Below, one piece after another: positions 1 to 5,114 of a stretch of DNA of 5,776 bases. The notes under the pieces were generated by a model. It saw only the letters and a program-made list of their open reading frames with translations, did not search any database and was not told the origin of the DNA. Numbering within the stretch: position 1 is the stretch's first letter; each line of letters starts with the position of its first letter. Origin of the DNA: Vulcanimicrobiota bacterium (GTDB lineage: Bacteria; Vulcanimicrobiota; Vulcanimicrobiia; Vulcanimicrobiales; Vulcanimicrobiaceae); assembly GCA_019247395.1 (NCBI GenBank), contig JAFAOZ010000109.1, positions 1 to 5,776 on the forward strand, given 5' to 3'. The position numbers and the translations under genes are program-made.

Positions 1-823
1 GCAGGGACATTTCGCGATACGATTGCGCGTGTTTGGTCAAGTCATCGTAAACGATGAGAACGTCTTTGCCCTCATACATCAGCTCTTCGGCCATCGCGCA
101 ACCCGCGAACGGCGCCAGCCAGCGAAGCGCTGCCGCTTCCGAGGGGCTGACGGCGACGATGGTGGTGTACTCCATCGCGCCTTTTTGCTCGAGCACTTGG
201 GCGAGTGCCGCAACCGTCGAGTTTTTCTGACCGATGGCGACGTACACGCAGAAGACTCCGCGCCCGCGCTGATTGATGATCGTGTCCACCGCCATTGCGG
301 TCTTTCCGGTGGACCGGTCGCCGATGATCAGCTCGCGTTGACCGCGGCCGATCGGAATCAGTGCGTCGATTGCACGAATGCCGGTTTGCAGCGGCTGTTT
401 GACGGGTTGACGCTGGACGACGCTCGGCGCAATGTTCTCGATCGTACGAAACCGCGAGGTCTTGATCTCGCCCTTGCCATCAATCGGCTGGCCGAGCGGG
501 TTCACGACACGTCCCAACAGTGCGTCGCCCACGGGAACCGACGCGATTCGCCCGGTGCGGCGGACCGTGTCGCCCTCCTTGATCTCGACGTCGGGGCCCA
601 TGATGACGACGCCGACGTTATCCTCTTCGAGGTTCAGCGCGACGCCCTGCAGACCGTTGGCAAACTCCACCAGCTCCGACGCGCGCACGCCGCGTAATCC
701 GTAGATGCGTGCGAGGTTCGCGCCGACCTCGATGACGGTTCCAACTTCGTCTTGTTGTATTCCGCTTTTGAACTGCTCGATTTGCTGTTTGAGAATACCG
801 GCTATTTCGTCAGCGTTTATCAT
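1..823 (-). CDS. atpA: ATP synthase F1 subunit alpha (AtpA), N-terminal 274 residues, partial at window edge
   Basis: This is the alpha subunit of the cytoplasmic F1 head, which alternates with beta in the hexamer and carries the non-catalytic nucleotide sites. The frame opens with ATG at 823 ([18 protein letters not shown]) and stays open for 274 codons to the window edge; a full alpha is about 500 residues. The beta-barrel domain covers roughly residues 25-95. The P-loop GDRSTGKT is at 168-175, with Lys174 and Thr175 intact. AIGQKNSTV is at 196-204 and the Walker B region [18 protein letters not shown] at 256-273. The P-loop has Ser171 where most alpha subunits have Gln (Lys in mycobacteria). 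A Shine-Dalgarno-like GGAAAG (831-836) sits 7 nt before the ATG, and the gap after atpH is 19 nt. The identification is secure. The C-terminal half, including the arginine finger, lies outside the window. Confidence 0.98.
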   Translation of the reverse strand, partial: MINADEIAGILKQQIEQFKSGIQQDEVGTVIEVGANLARIYGLRGVRASELVEFANGLQGVALNLEEDNVGVVIMGPDVEIKEGDTVRRTGRIASVPVGDALLGRVVNPLGQPIDGKGEIKTSRFRTIENIAPSVVQRQPVKQPLQTGIRAIDALIPIGRGQRELIIGDRSTGKTAMAVDTIINQRGRGVFCVYVAIGQKNSTVAALAQVLEQKGAMEYTTIVAVSPSEAAALRWLAPFAGCAMAEELMYEGKDVLIVYDDLTKHAQSYREMSL

Positions 824-842
824 TCGTCAACTTTCCGTGGTT

Positions 843-1385
843 CTATGTAGTTTGCAAAAGCTCGCGTGCGAGCGTTTCCAGACGGCCCGCGATGCTGTCG
901 TCGATACGGCGATCACCCATCATGATGCGCAGGCCGCCGATTAACGACGGATCGACGACCTCCGTAACCTCGAATTTCTTTCCATAGACCTGCTCGAGCC
1001 GCGCGACCAAATGCTGGAATTCGCTTCGATCGAGCGGACGCGCCGACTCGAGCGTCATGGGCTCGACGCCGCGTCCCGCCCGCTCCAACGCGAGATATTC
1101 GGCGACGATCGCCGGCAACAATGATTCGCGGCGCTTGCGAACGAGCAGCAAGACGCTATGGAGCGCGACCGGGTGCATCTTTCCATCCAGTATTTCGAGA
1201 AGCGCGCGCTCTTTGGCGGGCCGATCGATCACCGGCGAAACGAAAAACTCGTGGGCGAGGCCGGGCGCGGAGAGAACTTCGGAAACGCTTCGCAGATCGG
1301 CGGAGACGCGCTCGACCGCGTTTTGCTCGCGAGCGAGTCCGGCGATAGCGAGCGCGTACCGTCGCGCGAGCGTCTGATTAACCAT
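843..1385 (-). CDS. atpH: ATP synthase F1 subunit delta (AtpH)
   Basis: Subunit delta joins the b/b' peripheral stalk to the top of the alpha3beta3 head. I place the start at ATG 1385 (MVNQTLARRYALAIAGLA), giving 180 residues, the usual family length. The open frame extends 16 codons further to 1433, but that extension lies inside the upstream b gene, is Arg/Ser-rich and does not resemble the family N-terminus. The N-terminal helical domain spans about residues 1-105. The C-terminal family signature is at 145-165: DPSLIGGLRIMMGDRR, then IDDSI. The start overlaps the end of the b gene by 8 nt (the ATGGTTAA string holds both the delta start and the b stop). There is no strong Shine-Dalgarno, so translation probably depends on coupling to the b gene. 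The stop is TAG at 843-845. Confidence 0.95.
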   Translation of the reverse strand: MVNQTLARRYALAIAGLAREQNAVERVSADLRSVSEVLSAPGLAHEFFVSPVIDRPAKERALLEILDGKMHPVALHSVLLLVRKRRESLLPAIVAEYLALERAGRGVEPMTLESARPLDRSEFQHLVARLEQVYGKKFEVTEVVDPSLIGGLRIMMGDRRIDDSIAGRLETLARELLQTT

Positions 1386-1881
1386 GCGTCGCCGGCTCGA
1401 GCGAACCGGTAAAGCGCTGCACGAAGCGCGCATCGAGATCCGGACCGACGCGTTCCATGGCGTCGTGGCGGGCCTGGGCTAGGGCCGCCTCGAGCATCTC
1501 GTCGCGCAGACGGTGCCGTGCCGCTGTTAGCGCGCGGTCGAGCTCGCGCTCAGCGTCGGCCAACGTGCGTCTGCCGGCCTCCTCGGCTTCATTGAGCAAC
1601 AAATCGCGCTCGTGTTCGGCTCGCAGGCCGGCGCGCTGTTCGATGAGTTGCGCATCGTGCCGGGCGGTTTCGATCTCGCCGCGGAGCGTCTCCAATGCGC
1701 CTTTGACCTCGTCGCGATGGCGTTCGGCGTCGGCGATTTGGCGGTTGCTGCGCTCTTTCGCCGCCATGACGACGGGCATGACCCAGCGGAACCACATGAA
1801 GATCAGCGCCGCAGTGAACACGATCGACGAAACGACTTGACTCCACAGCGCGATCTGGAGATACTGCTGCGCTTCGCTCAC
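1378..1881 (-). CDS. atpF: ATP synthase Fo subunit b, second b-type gene (divergent)
   Basis: This encodes 167 residues with the b-subunit layout: one N-terminal membrane segment (about 10-36) ending in FMWFRWVMPVVMAAKERS, followed by a long charged, Ala/Glu/Arg-rich helix (about 42-145) predicted to form the peripheral-stalk coiled coil. The C-terminal piece (146-167) is short and Pro/Gly-containing. Its partner is most likely the b-type protein encoded just upstream, as a b/b' heterodimer, with delta at the distal end. The start is GTG at 1881, fixed by a GTGA overlap with the TGA stop of the preceding gene, with GAGG (1889-1892) 7 nt upstream. The sequence is poorly conserved, so the call rests on topology and position between b' and delta. 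Which of the two copies should be called b and which b' is uncertain. Confidence 0.85.
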   Translation of the reverse strand: MSEAQQYLQIALWSQVVSSIVFTAALIFMWFRWVMPVVMAAKERSNRQIADAERHRDEVKGALETLRGEIETARHDAQLIEQRAGLRAEHERDLLLNEAEEAGRRTLADAERELDRALTAARHRLRDEMLEAALAQARHDAMERVGPDLDARFVQRFTGSLEPATHG

Positions 1882-2309
1882 GGCGTAGCCTCGGGAATAA
1901 CGCGCTCGAGCATCAGATCGGCCAGCTTGCGCACTGCCGCACCCTCGCCGGCGCGAGCCGCGCCGAGCTGCGCCGCGGCGTTCCGCTGCGCTTCCTCGAT
2001 GATCTCCTGCGCTTGCCGTGCGTATCGGCTCGACGTTTCGGCGGCTTCGTTCGACGCGGTCGCCCGCGCCGCGGCTACGTGGTGTTCCGCCTTGCGTCGG
2101 GCGTCGGCGCGGATAGCCGCGGCCTCTTCGCGCAGCTCGCGCGCTTGGCCCTGATACCGCTCGTAATCCGAAGCCAAGGCATCGATGTACGCGCGGCGTT
2201 TTGCGATCGCGCGTCCGACGGGCCGCAAAAATACGACGTTCAACAGCGCGAAGAAGATCGCGAAGTTGATCAGCTGAACGATAGCCGTGCCGTCGAGCGA
2301 GAGGAACAT
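1878..2309 (-). CDS. atpF: ATP synthase Fo subunit b', first b-type gene
   Basis: This encodes 143 residues of the b/b' family. A single membrane helix at about residues 8-28 (VQLINFAIFFALLNVVF) is followed directly by the characteristic LRPVGRAIAKRRAYIDAL stretch at 28-45, and then a continuous charged helix rich in Ala, Glu and Arg to about residue 135. This copy matches the classical b consensus (hydrophobic helix, a P-[VI] turn, then R..I) better than the copy that follows. It is shorter than a typical b subunit (about 155-170), which fits the b' type. It starts at ATG 2309, 8 nt after the atpE stop, and a Shine-Dalgarno-like AAAGAG runs across that stop codon (2314-2319). Its end overlaps the next b gene by 4 nt, suggesting translational coupling and balanced 1:1 output for a heterodimeric stalk. 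Confidence 0.88.
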   Translation of the reverse strand: MFLSLDGTAIVQLINFAIFFALLNVVFLRPVGRAIAKRRAYIDALASDYERYQGQARELREEAAAIRADARRKAEHHVAAARATASNEAAETSSRYARQAQEIIEEAQRNAAAQLGAARAGEGAAVRKLADLMLERVIPEATP

Positions 2310-2317
2310 TGCGCTCT

Positions 2318-2599
2318 TTAGTGACCCATCACTTTGGCCATGAGCGCGGCCAACGGTGCCAAGCCGAAGATCATGTAGAACGCGAGACCCAGCGCGATGA
2401 TCGGAAAGGCCTCCAGCACGCCGACACCGAGAAACAAAAACGTCATGATGTTCGGACGGGCTTCGGGTTGACGCGCGATCGACTCGACCGCTTTGCTCGC
2501 GACGATACCGTCGCCGATGGCCGAGCCGAACGCGACGCCGGCAACGATGATGCCGAACGCCAGAAGGGTAAATGCTGCGACTAACGCTTCAGGACTCAA
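2318..2599 (-). CDS. atpE: ATP synthase Fo subunit c (AtpE), rotor-ring proteolipid
   Basis: Subunit c is the hairpin that multimerises into the rotor ring carrying ions across the membrane. It has 93 residues, somewhat long for the family (about 70-85) because of extra N- and C-terminal residues. Helix 1 (about 5-40) has the small-residue face G..FGSAIGDG, and the polar loop ARQPE is at 42-46. Helix 2 (about 52-80) carries the ion-binding carboxylate Glu63 in VLEAFPII. The residue after Glu63 is Ala, not the Ser of Na+-type rings, which argues for a proton ring. Asp30 occupies the helix-1 position that is Gln32 in the Ilyobacter Na+ ring and Asp in mycobacteria. The start codon is TTG at 2599: no ATG precedes MSPEAL in frame, and AGAAAGG lies 8 nt upstream. 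The gap from atpB is 18 nt. Confidence 0.97.
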   Translation of the reverse strand: MSPEALVAAFTLLAFGIIVAGVAFGSAIGDGIVASKAVESIARQPEARPNIMTFLFLGVGVLEAFPIIALGLAFYMIFGLAPLAALMAKVMGH

Positions 2600-2607
2600 G
2601 AGCGTAA

Positions 2608-2614
2608 CCTTTCT
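2608..2614 (-). promoter_or_regulatory. Ribosome binding site deciding the TTG start of atpE
   Basis: AGAAAGG on the minus strand lies 8 nt before the TTG at 2599-2597, inside the 18-nt gap after the atpB stop. It is one of the better Shine-Dalgarno matches in the window. It supports TTG as the true start of atpE, the subunit needed in the greatest number of copies. Confidence 0.6.
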
Positions 2615-2617
2615 TAC

Positions 2618-3340
2618 TTAATGACTTTCGCCGATAGCCAGCGAGAAGTAGACGATTGCCAGCAGAGTGAAGACGAACGCTTGGACGGTGCCTACGAAAA
2701 AGTTGAAGAATTGAATGAAGAAGGGCACGACGGCCGCCGCGAGCGAGAGATTGAAGAATCCGATCGAGATGCGGTCTTCGATGATCGACGCAACAATCAT
2801 GAAGAGCAGCTCGCCGACGAAGATGTTGAAGAACAAGCGGGCCGCGAGGGTGAGCGGCCGCGAAAACTCCTCGATGAGGTTGATCGGAAGCAGCCACGCA
2901 AACGGCTGGACTAAATGCTTAGCGTGCGAAACCGGAAACAACAGCCACGTTCCAAGCCAGACCGCGAGGGCGAGCGGGACGGTGGTATTGAGGTCGGCGG
3001 TCGGTGAACCAGTGTGAAACCCGAGTGCCTTGAAGGGGAGAGCGACGAATCCGAACTGGTTGAGCAAGAAGATGAAGACGAAGAGCGCGATAAAGAACGG
3101 AACGAAGGGCTCGCCGCGCTTCCCGAGGGTGCTTGTCGCCAGATCCGCGACGTAGTTCACGACGCCCTCGACGACAACCTGACGTTTCGTCTGATTGGGG
3201 GTGCGGTAACTCGCACCGACCCACGCAAAGAATGCCAGCGCAAGCGCCATGACGATCCAGGTCGTCACGATCGTATCGGCATGCACGGGTCCCAGCACCG
3301 GTAGGTGCCACAGGATGTGCTCGCCCAAGTTTTCTTGCAC
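2618..3340 (-). CDS. atpB: ATP synthase Fo subunit a (AtpB), stator half-channels
   Basis: Subunit a is the integral membrane stator that forms the two proton half-channels against the c ring. It has 240 residues, typical outside the longer E. coli form. Visible parts are the N-terminal GEHILWHLP (6-14), a first membrane helix at about 22-42, FLLNQFGF (91-98) and ADLNTTVPLALA (115-126). The helix with the essential arginine is SRPLTLAARLFFNIFVGELLF (160-180), and QAFVFTLLAIVYFSLA (220-235) follows. Arg168 corresponds to E. coli Arg210, Asn172 to Asn214 and Glu177 to Glu219, and Gln220 matches the conserved Gln252 position. The normally invariant RLFGN reads RLFFN (Phe171). The stretch between the Arg helix and the QAF motif is about 10 residues longer than in E. 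coli. The start is GTG at 3340, with a weak GAGA upstream, 15 nt after the AtpI-like gene. Confidence 0.97.
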   Translation of the reverse strand: MQENLGEHILWHLPVLGPVHADTIVTTWIVMALALAFFAWVGASYRTPNQTKRQVVVEGVVNYVADLATSTLGKRGEPFVPFFIALFVFIFLLNQFGFVALPFKALGFHTGSPTADLNTTVPLALAVWLGTWLLFPVSHAKHLVQPFAWLLPINLIEEFSRPLTLAARLFFNIFVGELLFMIVASIIEDRISIGFFNLSLAAAVVPFFIQFFNFFVGTVQAFVFTLLAIVYFSLAIGESH

Positions 3341-3355
3341 GAAGGTGTTCTCGTT

Positions 3356-3772
3356 CTACTTTCGCTCGAATGCGCGTACCGCGCCAACCGCAAACAACGC
3401 TAACGGGAGAAAAAAACCGGCGAAATACCACGCCATCGACCACCACGGCCCGTGCACGGCGAACGCCACCGGGACTATACCGAAGACGCCGATTCGCAGG
3501 AAACTACTTAAGACGAAGAGCCCTACGCTCCGGTTCTTCAAGAGCCATTCGCCGCTGCTCCCCGTTAGCTGGGCGTTGAGCACTCCGCACAACCCGCCGG
3601 TTGCTAGCGCCAATGCAGGGAAAGGAAGCCAGCGGACCACCAAAAGCGCCACGACGGCGACGCTGACCAGAGACCAGATCGAGACTACCCGTTTGAGTGC
3701 AAGGTAAGCAGCGAGATCGGCCGCCGCGTCGGCGTCGCTGTAGCTACGCCCGCTGCGTTTATCCTCCTGCAT
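3356..3772 (-). CDS. atpI: AtpI-like ATP synthase accessory membrane protein
   Basis: This encodes 138 residues. A polar N-terminus of about 28 residues is followed by four likely membrane helices at about 29-46, 50-68, 83-106 and 111-134, ending in a short basic tail (AFERK). This size and topology, directly upstream of atpB, fit the ATP synthase subunit I family, which has been implicated in c-ring assembly and, together with AtpZ, in Mg2+/Ca2+ handling. Sequence conservation in the family is low, so the call rests mainly on position and topology. The small-residue stretch ALATGGLCGVLNAQL at 55-69 fits the family's second helix. The ATG at 3772 lies 5 nt after the preceding stop, and no Shine-Dalgarno is visible upstream of it. 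A perfect AGGAGG instead begins inside the reading frame (3763-3768). Confidence 0.75.
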   Translation of the reverse strand: MQEDKRSGRSYSDADAAADLAAYLALKRVVSIWSLVSVAVVALLVVRWLPFPALALATGGLCGVLNAQLTGSSGEWLLKNRSVGLFVLSSFLRIGVFGIVPVAFAVHGPWWSMAWYFAGFFLPLALFAVGAVRAFERK

Positions 3773-3777
3773 TGAGA

Positions 3778-3963
3778 CTAGATCGATCGCATCAGCAAAC
3801 GGTAGGCCGAGTATCCGCCGAGCGCGAGCCCGACAAAGAGCCCGGCAGCCGCGAAGATCGGCGCCCGCATGCGGTCACCCAGCCAGAGGCCGGCGAAGAG
3901 TCCCGCAAGGGTCGTCACCGCGAACGTGGCGCCGGCAGCCAAGACCGGCGCGACGGCCCTCAT
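3778..3963 (-). CDS. atpZ: AtpZ-type small membrane protein (AtpZ/AtpI family)
   Basis: This encodes a 61-residue two-helix hairpin. Helix 1 is at about 7-28, ending in GLFAGLWLGDRM; a short linker with Pro35 follows; helix 2 is at about 36-56 (AAAGLFVGLALGGYSAYRLL). The Gly-patterned helices, the LGD-R turn and the aromatic/basic end of helix 2 are typical of the 'ATPase gene 1' family found at the head of atp operons. In alkaliphilic Bacillus, AtpZ and AtpI are reported to support Mg2+ uptake; that role here is inferred only. The ATG at 3963 overlaps the wecB stop by 4 nt (ATGA), so translation is probably coupled to wecB. The stop is TAG at 3778-3780. Confidence 0.8.
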   Translation of the reverse strand: MRAVAPVLAAGATFAVTTLAGLFAGLWLGDRMRAPIFAAAGLFVGLALGGYSAYRLLMRSI

Positions 3964-5105
3964 GCGGCAAAGGGCTCGGGATAGGCGGCGCCCCTCAGGC
4001 GCGCCAGCAGCCAGTCCGCGATTCGGCCGCCCGCACGCCCATCGCCATAGGGATTAACCGCCTGGGCCATGGCGGCATATGCCGCCGAATCGGTCAGCAG
4101 CCGTTGCGCGGCACCGACGATTCGTTCGGGTCGATGGCCGACCAGCTCGAGCGTCCCGGCTGCGAGCCCTTCGGGACGCTCGGTCTCGTCGCGCATCACC
4201 AAGACCGGCTTACCAAGGCACGGCGCTTCTTCTTGAAGACCGCCGGAATCGGTCAAGACGAACGTACAGGCTTTGACCGCCGCGACCATTTCGGCGTAGT
4301 CAATCGGCTCGACCAAGGTCACGCCGGGGACGCCGGCGAGCACCTCGTGCGCAACCGGCGCCACGCGCGGGGAGGGATGGACCGGCCAGTAGAGCTGCGC
4401 TCCTGCCCCGAGCTGCGCGATATCGCGCAGCGCCCCGGCGATCTCGCGCATATATGGATGATTTTCACGCCGGTGTGCCGTGATGACGATGATCGGCCGG
4501 CTCGAATCGATCTCGTTCCATCGCGGAGGGGCCGCCAGATCCGAGCGCGCCGCCGTCTCCAAAAATGCGTCGATCACCGTGTTTCCGGTCACGACGATGT
4601 CGGCGGCGGTCACGCTTTCTTGCAATAAATGCTCGCGAGCCAGCGGTGTCGGCGCAAAGTGGTACGATGCGATCGCTCCGGTGATGCGGCGGTTCATCTC
4701 TTCCGGGTATGGCAGCCAGCGATTTTTCGTTCGCAATCCCGCTTCGACGTGCCCCACGGGTACGCGTTGGTAAAACGCTGCGAGCGCAGCGGCGCTGCTC
4801 GTGGTCGTGTCGCCATGCACCAGCACGACGTCGGGCCGCGCCTCGCTTAGCACCGGCTCCATGCCGACGAGAACCTTCGTCGTAACGTCCGTCAGCGTCT
4901 GATCTTCCGTCATGACATTGAGGTCGTAATCCGGCGTGATGGCGAAGAGCGCCAGCAAATCGTCGAGCATCTTGCGGTGCTGCGCGGTGACGCAGACGAG
5001 ATCGTCGATCTCAGGATGCCGGCGCAGGGCATGGACCACGGGCGCCATCTTAATCGTGTCGGGCCGCGTCCCGAAGACGCTCAGGACGCGCAAACGCTCA
5101 CCCAT
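3960..5105 (-). CDS. wecB: UDP-N-acetylglucosamine 2-epimerase, non-hydrolysing (WecB/MnaA)
   Basis: This cytoplasmic enzyme interconverts UDP-GlcNAc and UDP-ManNAc, the ManNAc donor for teichoic-acid linkage units, enterobacterial common antigen or capsules. It has 381 residues, the usual length, with two Rossmann-like (GT-B fold) halves. Motifs are FGTRPDTIKMAP (11-22), VTAQHRKMLD (39-48), VLVHGDTTT (94-102), VGHVEAGLRT (117-126), PYPEEMNRR (132-140), TGNTVIDA (173-180), ITAHRREN (208-215), LTDSGGLQEEAP (284-295) and GKPVLVMRDETERPE (298-312). Catalytic-site equivalents of E. coli Asp95, Glu117, Glu131 and His213 are present as Asp99, Glu121, Glu135 and His211. Position 16 is Asp where the family normally has Glu (GTRPE). 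The ATG at 5105 follows the preceding stop by 9 nt, with AAGG 7 nt upstream, partly inside that stop codon. Confidence 0.96.
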   Translation of the reverse strand: MGERLRVLSVFGTRPDTIKMAPVVHALRRHPEIDDLVCVTAQHRKMLDDLLALFAITPDYDLNVMTEDQTLTDVTTKVLVGMEPVLSEARPDVVLVHGDTTTSSAAALAAFYQRVPVGHVEAGLRTKNRWLPYPEEMNRRITGAIASYHFAPTPLAREHLLQESVTAADIVVTGNTVIDAFLETAARSDLAAPPRWNEIDSSRPIIVITAHRRENHPYMREIAGALRDIAQLGAGAQLYWPVHPSPRVAPVAHEVLAGVPGVTLVEPIDYAEMVAAVKACTFVLTDSGGLQEEAPCLGKPVLVMRDETERPEGLAAGTLELVGHRPERIVGAAQRLLTDSAAYAAMAQAVNPYGDGRAGGRIADWLLARLRGAAYPEPFAA

Positions 5106-5114
5106 CGGAATGCC

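Noticed and set aside
23..697. 224-residue plus-strand open frame opposite atpA
   Set aside because: It is a shadow on the strand opposite a highly conserved alpha-subunit gene. It is rich in Arg, Asp and His, lacks any recognisable domain, and is explained by GC-rich codon use.
1386..1433. 16-codon N-terminal extension of delta
   Set aside because: It lies within the b coding sequence, is Ser/Arg-rich and would make delta longer than the family. ATG 1385 gives the standard N-terminus.
1612..2154. 180-residue plus-strand open frame across both b genes
   Set aside because: It runs antisense over two real overlapping genes, has Ala/Arg/Ser-biased composition and no visible binding site or family motif.
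3341..3355. Possible internal promoter or terminator before atpB
   Set aside because: The gap is only 15 nt, with no hairpin plus T-run and no room for a convincing -35/-10 pair. The other gaps are equally short.
2919..3446. 175-residue minus-strand frame overlapping atpB and the AtpI-like gene
   Set aside because: It is an out-of-frame reading of atpB, which has all subunit a motifs in its own frame. The composition is Arg-rich and not family-like.
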